This document shows, in pieces, positions 19,101-28,596 of a stretch of DNA of 64,000 nucleotides (position 1 is its first letter; every line of letters starts with the position of its first letter). A program made the position numbers and the translations under genes. The DNA comes from Flavobacterium difficile (GTDB taxonomy: Bacteria > Bacteroidota > Bacteroidia > Flavobacteriales > Flavobacteriaceae), in assembly GCF_011392115.1 (NCBI RefSeq), contig NZ_JAAJBT010000005.1:186001-250000 (forward strand). Direction: 5' to 3'. The notes beneath the pieces are model-generated. The model saw only the letters and a program-made list of their open reading frames with translations, did no database searches and was not told the DNA's origin.

Positions 19101-19340
19101 TTAAGCAATGTTTTCTACAGTTTCGATTTGAGGAACGTACTTTTTGATTGTAGTTTCTACGCCAGCTTTCATCGTACTAATACTTAAACTACAACTTGTA
19201 CAAGCTCCTTGTAAACGGACTTTTACGTGTTTTCCATCTAACACTTCCACCAATTCAATATCACCACCATCTGAGTTTAAAAAAGGACGAATTTCGCTTA
19301 ATGCTTTCTCGATGTTTTCGTTTATTTCAATTTCTGTCAT
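19101..19340 (-). CDS. NifU-like C-terminal-domain protein (Fe-S cluster scaffold/carrier)
   Basis: A 79-residue protein that is essentially one NifU C-terminal domain. The CxxC cluster site is visible in GACTSCSLS, and LNSDGGDIELVEV is typical of the family. I chose the ATG at 19340; the longer frame would add a hydrophobic stretch encoded by AT-rich repeat sequence. It lies downstream of mrp and upstream of the FNR-ferredoxin genes, giving a compact Fe-S and electron-transfer cluster. Confidence 0.92.
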   Translation of the reverse strand: MTEIEINENIEKALSEIRPFLNSDGGDIELVEVLDGKHVKVRLQGACTSCSLSISTMKAGVETTIKKYVPQIETVENIA

Positions 19341-19391
19341 TTTTTCAATTTTCAATTGGACAATTATCAATATGCCAATTATTAATATTTT

Positions 19392-19425
19392 AATTTTCAA
19401 TGTGTCAATTGGCACATTGAAAATT
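19392..19425 (-). terminator. Perfect hairpin between mrp and the NifU-like gene
   Basis: AATTTTCAATGTG pairs perfectly with CACATTGAAAATT around loop TCAATTGG. On the minus strand it follows the mrp stop codon. It has no clear T-run, so it may be an attenuator or an mRNA-processing signal rather than a full terminator. Confidence 0.55.
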
Positions 19426-19436
19426 GGCTAATTGAC

Positions 19437-20573
19437 TTATTTTTTAACCGCAGAACAACCTGCCATTGTTGTAATTTTTATGGCTTCAGTTGCTGGTAAC
19501 GTTTCATTTCTTTTTACGGTTTCAGCCACCACATTTCTTGCTAATTCTTCGAAAACCGTTTCTAAGATTGTACCAGTTTGCATAGCTGCTGGTCTTCCAT
19601 AATCTCCAGCTTCTCTGATACTTTGAACTAAAGGAACTTCACCTAAAAATGGCACTTCTAAATCTTCTGCTAAGTTTTTAGCACCTTCTTTTCCGAAAAT
19701 ATAGTATTTATTATCAGGAAGTTCTTCTGGAGTAAAATACGCCATATTCTCAATAATTCCCAATACTGGAACTTGAATCGCATCCGACATAAACATAGAA
19801 ACTCCTTTTTTGGCATCTGCCAAAGCCACTGCTTGAGGTGTACTTACCACCACCGCACCAGTGATAGGTAATGATTGCATAATTGATAAATGAATATCAC
19901 CTGTTCCTGGAGGTAAGTCTAATAGCATAAAATCTAATTCACCCCAATTGGCGTCAAAGATCATTTGATTTAAGGCTTTTGCTGCCATTGGTCCACGCCA
20001 AATAACAGCTTGATCTGGTTTCGTAAAAAATCCAATAGATAAAATCTCAACTCCATAACTTTGAACCGGTTGCATTTTCGATTTTCCATCAATTTCAACA
20101 GAGATAGGTTTTGCAGATTCTACATCAAACATAATTGGCATAGATGGTCCGTAAATATCGGCATCTAAAACACCCACTTTGAAACCCATTTTTGATAAAG
20201 CAACAGCTAAATTTGCGGTAATAGTAGATTTCCCTACTCCACCTTTTCCAGAAGAAACGGCAATAATGTTACTTATTCCAGGAATTTGCTTTCCTTTGAT
20301 GGTATTAGCTTCTTCTTTAGTTGGCGCTTCTACTTTGATATTGACTTTAACCTTCGCCTCAGCATTTATTTTTTCTGCAATTACCTTTTTAATATCTGCT
20401 TCAGCACGATTTTTTATATGTAAAGCTGGTGTAGTTAAAACCACATCTACAACTACTTCATCACCAAAAGTAACCACGTTTTGTACCGCGCCACTTTCTA
20501 CCATATTTTTGCCTTCACCTGCAATTGAAATGCTTTCTAAAGCGGTAAGAATTTCTTTTCTATCTAATTTCAT
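19437..20573 (-). CDS. mrp: Mrp/NBP35-family Fe-S cluster carrier ATPase
   Basis: A 378-residue P-loop ATPase (ApbC/Mrp type). An N-terminal DUF59/MIP18-like domain (about 1-85) is followed by the deviant Walker A SSGKGGVGKSTITANLA near 104 and DADIYGPSMP. The C-terminal part includes NMAYFTPEE; in many homologues the nearby CxxC binds the cluster, and here the equivalent is less clear. The ATG at 20573 is preferred over an upstream one at 20612. A TATCTTTG promoter element lies at 20723-20730. The neighbouring NifU-like protein is a plausible partner in Fe-S transfer. Confidence 0.92.
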   Translation of the reverse strand: MKLDRKEILTALESISIAGEGKNMVESGAVQNVVTFGDEVVVDVVLTTPALHIKNRAEADIKKVIAEKINAEAKVKVNIKVEAPTKEEANTIKGKQIPGISNIIAVSSGKGGVGKSTITANLAVALSKMGFKVGVLDADIYGPSMPIMFDVESAKPISVEIDGKSKMQPVQSYGVEILSIGFFTKPDQAVIWRGPMAAKALNQMIFDANWGELDFMLLDLPPGTGDIHLSIMQSLPITGAVVVSTPQAVALADAKKGVSMFMSDAIQVPVLGIIENMAYFTPEELPDNKYYIFGKEGAKNLAEDLEVPFLGEVPLVQSIREAGDYGRPAAMQTGTILETVFEELARNVVAETVKRNETLPATEAIKITTMAGCSAVKK

Positions 20574-20722
20574 TTCATTAAGAGTTATTAATTTTGGTAT
20601 TCGATGCAACACTAATGAACATTTTCTATTTAATTTAAATGTCTTGTTAGCGTTTCATTTTTTAGTTTAAAAGGTATTAGATTAAAAGTTGTTTTGCTTT
20701 TATTTAAACTGAATATGAATTG

Positions 20723-20730
20723 CAAAGATA
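20723..20730 (-). promoter_or_regulatory. Bacteroidetes -7 element for the mrp operon
   Basis: TATCTTTG on the minus strand matches TAnnTTTG, about 150 bases before the mrp ATG. A short tandem repeat of ACAAATG (20740-20762) lies just upstream of it. Confidence 0.55.
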
Positions 20731-20812
20731 GTTTGAAAAACACAAATGACAAATGACAAATGATAAAAGTTTGTTAATGCTGGTATAAGGTTTGTTTATT
20801 GATAAATTAGTA

Positions 20813-21139
20813 TTAAAAATCCGGTTCCCAAAAGTGTTTTTTGAAATCTACAATTTGATTGTCAACAACTTGTATGCCTTCACTTTCAAGTAATTGTTGC
20901 ATTAAGTTGGTACCATCGAAATGGTGTTTACCGGTTAGTAGTCCTAAACGGTTTACTACTCTGTGTGCAGGAATATCATCATGTCCGTGAGAAGCATTCA
21001 TCGCCCAGCCAACCATCCTTGCCGAACGACCAGCACCTAAAGCTTTAGCGATTGCGCCATAAGAGGTAACTTTGCCGAATGGAATTTGTCGGGCAACTTC
21101 GTACACACGTTCAAAAAAATTGTCTTCTTTTATTTTCAT
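20813..21139 (-). CDS. Alkyltransferase-like protein (ATL, MGMT family without active cysteine)
   Basis: A 108-residue protein made of the MGMT DNA-binding/catalytic fold only. The helix-turn-helix segment IPFGKVTSYGAIAKALG is clear, and the usual PCHRV motif reads PAHRVVNRLG, so the alkyl-accepting cysteine is alanine. Proteins of this kind bind O6-alkylguanine and recruit nucleotide excision repair instead of reversing damage. A second protein of the family with the cysteine intact (ogt) is encoded at 32250-32723. Confidence 0.9.
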   Translation of the reverse strand: MKIKEDNFFERVYEVARQIPFGKVTSYGAIAKALGAGRSARMVGWAMNASHGHDDIPAHRVVNRLGLLTGKHHFDGTNLMQQLLESEGIQVVDNQIVDFKKHFWEPDF

Positions 21140-21244
21140 ATGCAGATAAGTATTGTTTTTTATTTGTCATATGGTATCGCTTTAATTTTTTAGACTTATT
21201 ACTCTAAACTAGATTTTTAACGATTTTAATAGATTTTTTTAATG

Positions 21245-21299
21245 ACCGCAGATTCGCAGATTTTTAAATTGATTTTTTTTCAATCTGTGAATCTGTGGT
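21245..21299. repeat. Imperfect inverted repeat downstream of the LysE-type gene
   Basis: ACCGCAGATTCGCAGATT at 21245-21262 pairs with AATCTGTGAATCTGTGGT at 21282-21299 (two mismatches). It lies 8 bases beyond the LysE stop and may act as its terminator. Its sequence looks like a dispersed intergenic repeat. Confidence 0.65.
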
Positions 21300-21307
21300 T
21301 TTTAAAT

Positions 21308-21943
21308 TTATTTATTCAAGTTATAAATCGTAAAAACAGCAATTAATCCTGTAATTATAGCAATAATAAAATTAATGTTTTTAATGAAAAAAGTTACTTT
21401 ATGCTTAATTTTCCTAAACAAATAAGCATAACCCATAAACACAATAAAAGTACCTAAAGTAGTACCTAGTACAAAGGCAAATCCTACTAAATTGGTGAAA
21501 AAATCTTCAATAAAAGCTGATAAATATAAACTTACAAACGCATAATACGGAATTGGAAACACATTCAATCCTGAGATAAATATCCCGTGTAAAAAAGGTT
21601 TTAGTTTGCTTTTGGAAGATTTCTTTTTAATCTCTTCTTTCGAATCAATAAAATTCTGAATGCCTTTGCCTAAAAAAAAGATGGTTAATAGAATGAAAAC
21701 GACACTTCCTACTAATTTTAAGTTTTGCATCACTTGTGGATGATTTTCTAAAAAAGTAGCAAAATAAAACCCTAAAATACTTTGTAAAAAAACCACTAAA
21801 ATGGCTCCATTTATAAATCTTCTGGCTCTTTTTAGAGATTTTTTTACACTATAATTCGCAACAGTCATGTTCACGATTCCTGGTGGTAATACACCAACAA
21901 AAGAAAACAAAACTGCAAAAGCAAAAGCAAAAAGTACAGACAC
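21308..21943 (-). CDS. LysE/RhtB-family exporter
   Basis: A 211-residue integral membrane protein with about six hydrophobic segments. The start LFSFVGVLPPGIVNM contains the PPG motif typical of the N-terminal LysE helix, and a central hydrophilic Lys/Ser-rich loop (about 103-115) divides two halves. The substrate is probably an amino acid or similar small metabolite, but cannot be told from sequence. It starts with GTG, and the G of the trmB TAG stop is also the first base of this start codon, so translation is likely coupled to trmB. Confidence 0.85.
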   Translation of the reverse strand: MSVLFAFAFAVLFSFVGVLPPGIVNMTVANYSVKKSLKRARRFINGAILVVFLQSILGFYFATFLENHPQVMQNLKLVGSVVFILLTIFFLGKGIQNFIDSKEEIKKKSSKSKLKPFLHGIFISGLNVFPIPYYAFVSLYLSAFIEDFFTNLVGFAFVLGTTLGTFIVFMGYAYLFRKIKHKVTFFIKNINFIIAIITGLIAVFTIYNLNK

Positions 21944-22617
21944 TATTTAATTTTAAACTGGATGTAAGTTATGGATTTATTTATTGCTAAATACTGACTT
22001 TCATAAAAAGTTTGAATACTAGTTACTTCTTCTGGAGCACCAGCGTTATTGTAAACATTATGATTAGAATATAAAACTTCATGACCTTCACCATGTAAAA
22101 GCCCTAAAGTATAACCGTGCATAAATTCGCTATCCGTTTTTAAATGCATCAAACCGTTAGGCTTCAATATTTTTTTATAATTCTGAAGAAATTCAGAGTT
22201 GGTCATACGGTGTTTGGTACGCTTGTATTTAATTTGCGGATCTGGAAAAGTAATCCAAATTTCATCCACTTCATTTTCTGCGAAGCAATGTTTAATTAGT
22301 TCAATTTGTGTACGAAGAAACCCCACATTTGTTAAACCGTTTTCTATAGCAGTTTTCGCACCACGCCAAAAACGAGCACCTTTAATATCTACTCCGATAA
22401 AGTTTTTATTTGGATATTTTTCGGCCAAACCCACTGAATATTCTCCTTTGCCACAACCTAATTCTAATACAATCGGATTGTTATTTTTAAAGAAATCGGT
22501 ATTCCATTTTCCTTTTAAAGCTACACTATCACTAACCACTTCTTCTCTAGTTGGCTGAAACACATTTGAAAACGTTAGGTTTTCATTAAATCTTTTTAAT
22601 TTATTTTTACTTCCCAC
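21943..22617 (-). CDS. trmB: tRNA (guanine-N7-)-methyltransferase
   Basis: TrmB methylates G46 in the variable loop of tRNAs using S-adenosylmethionine. The 224-residue protein has the SAM-binding motif VLELGCGKGEYSVGLA near 52 and the family motifs FPDPQIKYKRTKHR and MHLKTDSE. The start codon is GTG (22617), with no better ATG nearby. A TACTTTTG promoter element sits 20 bases upstream. The gene overlaps the LysE-type gene by one base. Confidence 0.95.
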   Translation of the reverse strand: MGSKNKLKRFNENLTFSNVFQPTREEVVSDSVALKGKWNTDFFKNNNPIVLELGCGKGEYSVGLAEKYPNKNFIGVDIKGARFWRGAKTAIENGLTNVGFLRTQIELIKHCFAENEVDEIWITFPDPQIKYKRTKHRMTNSEFLQNYKKILKPNGLMHLKTDSEFMHGYTLGLLHGEGHEVLYSNHNVYNNAGAPEEVTSIQTFYESQYLAINKSITYIQFKIK

Positions 22618-22636
22618 AACAATTAATTTTATTATG

Positions 22637-22667
22637 CAAAAGTATAAAATTAAAGTTTCTATCTTTG
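22637..22667. promoter_or_regulatory. Divergent promoter pair for trmB (minus) and the glycosyltransferase (plus)
   Basis: TACTTTTG on the minus strand (22637-22644) and TATCTTTG on the plus strand (22660-22667) both match TAnnTTTG. The plus-strand element is 58 bases before the ATG at 22726. Confidence 0.6.
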
Positions 22668-22725
22668 TAAAAAAACTAATTCAAATATTTTCTTTTTCCC
22701 AAATTGAAAATATATCAACTCTCTT

Positions 22726-23787
22726 ATGAATACCACTACAAATATACTTGTAGCTCCATTAAATTGGGGCTTAGGTCATGCATCACGTTGTATACCAATA
22801 ATTTACGCGCTAAAAGAAAATAATTTTACCCCAATAATTGCTAGTGATGGAGCTTCATTACACTTATTAAAAAAAGAATTTCCTAACGATATTTTTGAAA
22901 CTTTACCCAATTATAATATCGCATATTCTGAAAAAGGTAAGGATTTTAAATTTAAAATATTCAAACAACTGCCCAAATTATTTTTTGCAATTCGAAAAGA
23001 GAAGAAATTATTAGAGTTACTTATTAAAAAACATCAAATTTCAGGGATAATTTCAGATAACAGACCAGGTATTTTTTCAAGCAGTATTCCTTCTGTTTAT
23101 CTTACACACCAAGTGAATGTTTTGTCTGGAAACACCAGTTGGATTTCGAGTAAATTTCATCAATATTTCATTAAAAAATACAAAGAATGTTGGGTTCCAG
23201 ATGTTCCTGAAAATTTAAATTTAAGTGGTGTTTTGAGTCATGGCAAATCAAACTTAAAAAACATCAAATTCATTGGTCCGATTACACGATTTAAAAAAAG
23301 AAATCTATCAAAAAAATATGATTTATTGGTGGTATTATCTGGACCAGAACCTCAACGTACTTTATTAGAAGAAAAACTTCGAATAGAATTATCTGAATAT
23401 AAAGGTTCTATACTTTTTGTAAAAGGATTAGTGGAAACGACACAAAAAAAAGCGATACAAAATAATTTTACATTTTACAATTATATGGAAGCGGATGAAT
23501 TGGAAACTGTAATTCAAGAAAGTGAATATGTAATTTGTCGCTCTGGATATTCTTCTATTATGGATTTGGCTTTTTTAGGAACAAAAACCTTTTTAATTCC
23601 AACTCCAGGTCAATTTGAACAAGAATATTTAGCCAAAAAACTTAAGAAAGAAGGCAGCATACCAAGTTGTTCTCAGCATAAATTTACACTAGATAAAATA
23701 CAAAAAATTGATATTTACACTGGATTTAGAAGGTACAATTACGAGAAAAATTGGGCAGAATTATTTACTTGTTTTAAGCGTAAATGA
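22726..23787 (+). CDS. GT-B fold glycosyltransferase (MurG/UGT-like)
   Basis: A 353-residue protein with a GT-B layout. The N-terminal LVAPLNWGLGHASRCIPI contains the GxGH nucleotide-sugar transferase signature near residues 16-20. The C-terminal half has RSGYSSIMDLAFLGTKTFLIPTPGQ-like family-28 features (RSGYSSIMD near 267, PTPGQFEQEY near 287). Acceptor and sugar are unknown. Its last 27 bases overlap the 3' end of the convergent histidine kinase gene. Confidence 0.85.
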   Translation: MNTTTNILVAPLNWGLGHASRCIPIIYALKENNFTPIIASDGASLHLLKKEFPNDIFETLPNYNIAYSEKGKDFKFKIFKQLPKLFFAIRKEKKLLELLIKKHQISGIISDNRPGIFSSSIPSVYLTHQVNVLSGNTSWISSKFHQYFIKKYKECWVPDVPENLNLSGVLSHGKSNLKNIKFIGPITRFKKRNLSKKYDLLVVLSGPEPQRTLLEEKLRIELSEYKGSILFVKGLVETTQKKAIQNNFTFYNYMEADELETVIQESEYVICRSGYSSIMDLAFLGTKTFLIPTPGQFEQEYLAKKLKKEGSIPSCSQHKFTLDKIQKIDIYTGFRRYNYEKNWAELFTCFKRK

Positions 23788-24807
23788 AAATTCTGAACCT
23801 AATTGAGGTGTACTTTGTACGAATATTTTTTCGTTGTGTGCTTCGATAATATGTTTTACAATTGCTAAACCTAAACCTGAACCGCCTTCTTCACGAGAGC
23901 CACTTTTATTTATTCTGAAAAAGCGTTCGAAAATTCGAGACAAATGTTGTGGTTCAATGCCATAGCCATTATCTTGGATGCGAATTAAAACTTTGTTTTT
24001 ATTTATTTTTTCAATCGAAATTTCTGTAGTTCCGTTTTCTTTTCCGTATTTGATAGAATTCATAACTAAATTCGTTAAAACTTGTTGAATTTTGTCTTTA
24101 TCGGCATAAACGGGAATTGGTCCAATGTACTTTTCATCGAACATTAAGATAATATTTTTAGCATCTGCTTTCATTTCAAGTAAATCGAACACATTCTGAA
24201 TTTCAGTCAGTATGTCAAATTTTGTGACATCTAAATTCAAATCGCCGACTTCAAATTTAGAAATCATATCTAAATCTTGCACAATACTAATTAATCGTTC
24301 TACACCTTTAGAAGCGCGCTCGATATATTTAACCCGTAAGGTTTTGTCTTTTATTGCTCCACCATCGATAAGTGTATCTAGATAGCCTTGAACAGTAAAA
24401 AGAGGTGTTTTAAGCTCATGAGAAATATTACCTAAAAACTCTCTTCTATATTCTTCTCGAATGTTTAATGATTCGATTTCAATCTTTTTCTCTTTGGCAA
24501 AATTTCTTATGTCGTTAGTTAAAGAGGAAATATCTGTAGTTACGGTTTTGTTTTTTAAGGAAGTCGCGTCTAAAATAGAAACCTCATCATACAATTTTTT
24601 TATGCGCTTGTATATGAAAACCTCTACTCGATATTGAATTAAAAAAAAACTAAAAATAAAAAGTGTTACAGGAAAAGCAAAAAGAATAAATAAGGCAATG
24701 GTTTGAACAAAATAGCTATATAGCAACAAGCTGATTACAACAAATAGTGAGATATAAACAGATGATTTAAACGCAAATTTATATGACTTATTAAAGTTAA
24801 TCGCCAT
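23761..24807 (-). CDS. Sensor histidine kinase, PhoR-like
   Basis: A 348-residue kinase. Two hydrophobic segments (about 11-30 and 33-52) anchor it with almost no periplasmic domain between them. The HisKA phospho-acceptor is in GNISHELKTPLFTVQGY (His near 129). HATPase motifs follow: VMNSIKYG (N box), IQDNGYGIEP (G1) and GGSGLGLAIVKHI (G2). It overlaps the response regulator gene by 11 bases, so the two form an operon. PhoR likeness is judged from the short N-terminus and paired regulator, and is not proven. Confidence 0.88.
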   Translation of the reverse strand: MAINFNKSYKFAFKSSVYISLFVVISLLLYSYFVQTIALFILFAFPVTLFIFSFFLIQYRVEVFIYKRIKKLYDEVSILDATSLKNKTVTTDISSLTNDIRNFAKEKKIEIESLNIREEYRREFLGNISHELKTPLFTVQGYLDTLIDGGAIKDKTLRVKYIERASKGVERLISIVQDLDMISKFEVGDLNLDVTKFDILTEIQNVFDLLEMKADAKNIILMFDEKYIGPIPVYADKDKIQQVLTNLVMNSIKYGKENGTTEISIEKINKNKVLIRIQDNGYGIEPQHLSRIFERFFRINKSGSREEGGSGLGLAIVKHIIEAHNEKIFVQSTPQLGSEFSFTLKTSK

Positions 24808-25492
24808 TTAATTCAATTTTATAGCCCACACCTTTAATGGTTTTAAAAATATCTTCATCTATTTTTTCGCGAAGTTTTCGGATATGTACATCTATTGTAC
24901 GACCGCCAACAATTACTTCATTTCCCCAAACTTTATCTAAAATTTCGGTTCTTGTAAATACTTTTCCTGGTTTAGAAGCTAATAAATACAACAATTCAAA
25001 TTCTTTTCTTGGTAAAACGATTGTTACTCCGTCTTTAATAATTTTATATTCTTCTCTATTAATTTGTAAATTACCGACAGACAAGGTTTCAGAATTTTCA
25101 ATTTCTTCCTCTTTTAATCTGCGTAACAAACCTTTTACTTTACTCACTAATAATTTTGGTTTGATAGGTTTCGCAATGTAATCGTCTGCTCCAACGTCAA
25201 AACCAGCCACTTGAGAATAATCCTCACTTCTAGCGGTTAAAAAAGTAATTATAGTATCTTTTAATTCGGGTATTTCTCTAATTCTTTCGCACGCTTCCAT
25301 ACCGTCCATTTCTGGCATCATAACGTCCATAATAATTAAATGCGGTTTAGTTTTCTGAGCTTGTTTTACGGCATCTTTTCCGTTTTCGGCTTTAAAAACC
25401 TGATATCCTGCTTGCTCAAGATTGTAACCAACAATTTCTAAAATGTCCGGTTCATCATCAACCAATAATATCTTTATGTCTCTTTTTTTCAT
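24797..25492 (-). CDS. OmpR/PhoB-family response regulator
   Basis: A 231-residue regulator. The receiver domain has the acidic pocket (LVDDEPD), the phospho-acceptor Asp in LIIMDVMMPEMDG near residue 55, and the switch Lys in YIAKPIKP near 106. The C-terminal winged-helix domain (about 130-228) ends with VWGNEVIVGGRTIDVHIRKL and TIKGVGYKI. It is the first gene of a two-gene operon with the kinase. Divergent from it is a TonB-dependent receptor gene, a likely target. Confidence 0.92.
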   Translation of the reverse strand: MKKRDIKILLVDDEPDILEIVGYNLEQAGYQVFKAENGKDAVKQAQKTKPHLIIMDVMMPEMDGMEACERIREIPELKDTIITFLTARSEDYSQVAGFDVGADDYIAKPIKPKLLVSKVKGLLRRLKEEEIENSETLSVGNLQINREEYKIIKDGVTIVLPRKEFELLYLLASKPGKVFTRTEILDKVWGNEVIVGGRTIDVHIRKLREKIDEDIFKTIKGVGYKIELNGD

Positions 25493-25643
25493 ACTGAATA
25501 TAAAAGTAATTAATTTTTGTAAAATTATAGATAAAAACTAATAATAAAACTAGTTTACAATTATTTAATGCCTTAACACTAAATTAACAATATAGATACT
25601 AACAAATAACTTCTAAGTAACATTTACGTAATTAAGGTGGCGC

Positions 25644-25651
25644 TACTTTTG
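25644..25651 (+). promoter_or_regulatory. Bacteroidetes -7 element before the TonB-dependent receptor
   Basis: TACTTTTG matches TAnnTTTG, 22 bases before the ATG at 25674. The 180-bp region shared with the divergent regulator gene is the probable control region. Confidence 0.6.
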
Positions 25652-25673
25652 CATCAAAATAAACACAACCACA

Positions 25674-28451
25674 ATGAAATTAAAATTTCTTTTTATTGGA
25701 TTATTATTTTCAATAATCTCAGTTGCTCAAAATTCTGCCAAAATTAGTGGAATTATTACAGATAAAGATAGCAAACAACCTGTTAGTTTTGTTTCAGTAT
25801 CTTTAAAAGGGTTAATGACTAACGCAGAGTCCGATTTAAATGGCGCTTATGAATTGACTACAAAACCTGGAACGTATACAGTTGTTTATGCTTTTATTGG
25901 ATACAAAACGTTAGAAAAGCAAGTTACAGTTGCAGAAAATGAAACACTGAATTTAAATATAGAACTACAAGAAAATTCTAACAGTATAGAAGGAATTGTT
26001 ATTACGGGTTCTACTAAAAAAACTACAGAAACGGCATTAATTAAAGAACAACAAAAAGCCGTTGAAATGAAACAAAGTATCGGTTCTCAAGAAATGGAGA
26101 GAAAAGGTATTAGTAATGTTGAAGAAGGTTTAACGAAAGTAACTGGAATTACAAAAGCGGAATCGAGAGGTTTATTCGTAAGAGGTTTAGAGAACAGATA
26201 TAATAATTTATTAATTAACGACTTGCAGGCACCTTCTAACAGTCCGTTTAAAAAAATTATTCCATTAGACTTATTCCCAACAGATATTGTAGGCGTTTTA
26301 GGAGTATACAAAACATTCAATGTAAACATGCCTGGTGATTTTGCAGGAGCTACAATTAATGTAGAAACCGCTGAACCGCAAAGTTCACAAACGAAGTTAA
26401 GTATTGGTTTTAGTTATGTAACCAATAATAACGGTTCAGACTTTTTACTTTCTGAGTCGGCTAATAATAATGAAGGATTTTTCGGAATTCAAAAGAAATT
26501 CAGAACGATTCCAAGTGAGTATGGAAATGTAGGTAACGTTTCTCTTACCTCAACAGAGTATTTAAATGGTTATAAAAATAGTACTTGGAATGTTGATAAA
26601 GTTAGTGCACCAATTAACAATAGCATTAGCTTCACGCATTCAGATAAATTTAAATTTAAAAATAGCCGTTCTTTCTCTTATTTATTATCCTTAAATTGGG
26701 ACAACAGATACCAATTTAGAGAAGGAGTTGATAGAAACTTTATTGAAGGTGGAACAGAATACAGAAATAACTTTATAAAAAGTTCTTACAGCTATTCAAC
26801 TAGTACCTCGGCTTTAGTTGGATTAAAATACAAATCAGATAGATTTCAAATCGCAACAAATTCAATGTTTTTGAGAACTACAGAAAATTTAATTGAAGAT
26901 CAATTTGGTGTTTCTGAAAATCAAAAAAGCATAACAAATAGATTAATCCGATTGAATCAGTTTGAACAATCCGATTATTTCAACAATCAATTAGCAACAA
27001 GCTATAAATTAACTTCAGACAACAAACACAGTATTAAAGGTGGAATTTCTTATGTAAAAACTATTTACGAATTACCTGATAGAAAATTTTTAGTTGGTTT
27101 ATTAAATGACAATGTGTTTTCGAATTCATATGGTGGAAACACTTTAAATCGTCAGCACTTTAGAATTAAAGGAAATTATTTCATGAGTGGTTTTGCAGAA
27201 TACAACTTTAACTTTGGTAAAGAAGTAGATGGAAAAACAAATAAATTGTCGTTAGGATTTAATTCTTTTAGAAACAACTTAAGTGCTACTTACAGATTAT
27301 TTGCAACTGGTTCTGTTAATGGTGGGTTACAAACAAACACGAATATTAACGATATCAACGCTCAAATTTTAGCTGATGTTGAAAATGGTTTGATTAGAGA
27401 AAGAGAAGAATCAAACGTATCGTACAAACAAAAATTAGATCAATTTGTAAACGCTGGTTATGCCAACCTTTTATTTAATATCAATGAAAAATTTGAAATT
27501 AATGGAGGACTTAGATTAGAAGCATCAAACAGAATCTTAAAATATAGAGAATTAAACAATCCTTTAACTACAGAGTTTAGCGATCCTTATATTAAAGATG
27601 AAGTGACAAAAAATTATTTTTTACCAGCTATTAACACAAAATACAAATTAAATAGTAAATCGAACTTAAGATTTGCGGCTTCTCAAACTATTACAAGACC
27701 TGTTTTAATGGAATTATTACCTGTTCAGCTAGTAAATCCTGACGGAACAGTAACTTTAGGAAATAAAGATTTATTAGACACTCAAAACTTCAATGCTGAT
27801 TTAAAATATGAGTTTTTCTCAGACAAAAAAGACATGTTTGCAGTTGGTGTTTATGCAAAAAACATTAAAGATCCCATCGAAAGAATCTTTGTAGCCAGTT
27901 CTTCTCTATTAACAACTTATGATAATTCTAAAGTAGCTAATTTATTTGGAGCAGAGTTTGAGTTTATTTTTAATATGGAAAATGTATCTCAAAATTTAGA
28001 AAACTTATCGGTAGGTTTCAACACTTCGATCATGAAAACAGAAGTTGAAATTTCTGAAAAAAATGAATTAGAAAACAATCCTACAAGAGAGTTACAAGGT
28101 GCGTCTAACTGGGTAATTAACGCCGATGCAAAATACGAATTTAAATTAGGGAAAGATATTAAAAACACTCTTTCATTAGTTTATGGCGTTAAAGGTAAAA
28201 ACATCTATTCTGTTGGAACAGCTGGGTTAGATCATATTTATGAATTACCATTCCACAAATTAGATTTTGTATACTCAAGTAAATTAACGAAAAAATTAAG
28301 TGCAAAATTTTCTGCAGACAATATATTAAATCCTTATCAAAGATTTGAGTTGGGTCCGAATAACAAAAACGGTATTGAAGAAGCTTCATTGGTAACCCAA
28401 GAATATAAAAAAGGCGTGGGTCTGAGTTTAAGTTTAAGCTATGCGTTTTAA
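25674..28451 (+). CDS. TonB-dependent outer-membrane receptor
   Basis: A 925-residue receptor with a signal peptide (residues 1-18, cleavage after VAQ), a CarboxypepD_reg-like domain (about 22-100, ISGIITDKDSKQPVSFVSV), a plug domain (about 120-240, GLFVRGLENRYNN and VETAEP) and a beta-barrel ending in an aromatic residue (LSYAF), as required for outer-membrane insertion. The substrate is unknown. The downstream surface lipoprotein has its own promoter match but may be functionally linked. The location next to a PhoR/PhoB-like pair suggests uptake of a phosphorus source, which is an inference only. Confidence 0.9.
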   Translation: MKLKFLFIGLLFSIISVAQNSAKISGIITDKDSKQPVSFVSVSLKGLMTNAESDLNGAYELTTKPGTYTVVYAFIGYKTLEKQVTVAENETLNLNIELQENSNSIEGIVITGSTKKTTETALIKEQQKAVEMKQSIGSQEMERKGISNVEEGLTKVTGITKAESRGLFVRGLENRYNNLLINDLQAPSNSPFKKIIPLDLFPTDIVGVLGVYKTFNVNMPGDFAGATINVETAEPQSSQTKLSIGFSYVTNNNGSDFLLSESANNNEGFFGIQKKFRTIPSEYGNVGNVSLTSTEYLNGYKNSTWNVDKVSAPINNSISFTHSDKFKFKNSRSFSYLLSLNWDNRYQFREGVDRNFIEGGTEYRNNFIKSSYSYSTSTSALVGLKYKSDRFQIATNSMFLRTTENLIEDQFGVSENQKSITNRLIRLNQFEQSDYFNNQLATSYKLTSDNKHSIKGGISYVKTIYELPDRKFLVGLLNDNVFSNSYGGNTLNRQHFRIKGNYFMSGFAEYNFNFGKEVDGKTNKLSLGFNSFRNNLSATYRLFATGSVNGGLQTNTNINDINAQILADVENGLIREREESNVSYKQKLDQFVNAGYANLLFNINEKFEINGGLRLEASNRILKYRELNNPLTTEFSDPYIKDEVTKNYFLPAINTKYKLNSKSNLRFAASQTITRPVLMELLPVQLVNPDGTVTLGNKDLLDTQNFNADLKYEFFSDKKDMFAVGVYAKNIKDPIERIFVASSSLLTTYDNSKVANLFGAEFEFIFNMENVSQNLENLSVGFNTSIMKTEVEISEKNELENNPTRELQGASNWVINADAKYEFKLGKDIKNTLSLVYGVKGKNIYSVGTAGLDHIYELPFHKLDFVYSSKLTKKLSAKFSADNILNPYQRFELGPNNKNGIEEASLVTQEYKKGVGLSLSLSYAF

Positions 28452-28454
28452 TCA

Positions 28455-28480
28455 AATAATCCTGCTTCGGCAGGATTATT
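28455..28480 (+). terminator. Terminator after the TonB-dependent receptor
   Basis: AATAATCCTG pairs perfectly with CAGGATTATT around loop CTTCGG, just after the stop codon. Confidence 0.82.
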
Positions 28481-28560
28481 TATTTACAAAGAATTTACAT
28501 TCATAAAAAACCTTAAAATTTTATTAATATTTGGTTAACTCAATAGTTATTCCACCTCTA

Positions 28561-28568
28561 TAGATTTG
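28561..28568 (+). promoter_or_regulatory. -7 element for the beta-helix lipoprotein gene
   Basis: TAGATTTG matches TAnnTTTG, 28 bases before the ATG at 28597. With the upstream terminator, it indicates separate transcription. Confidence 0.55.
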
Positions 28569-28596
28569 CATAACAAAAATTTAAAAAACACACACA

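Noticed and set aside
20179-20670. Plus-strand 163-residue frame opposite mrp
   Set aside because: Opposite a strongly supported Mrp ATPase; its hydrophobic composition is the complement of mrp codons.
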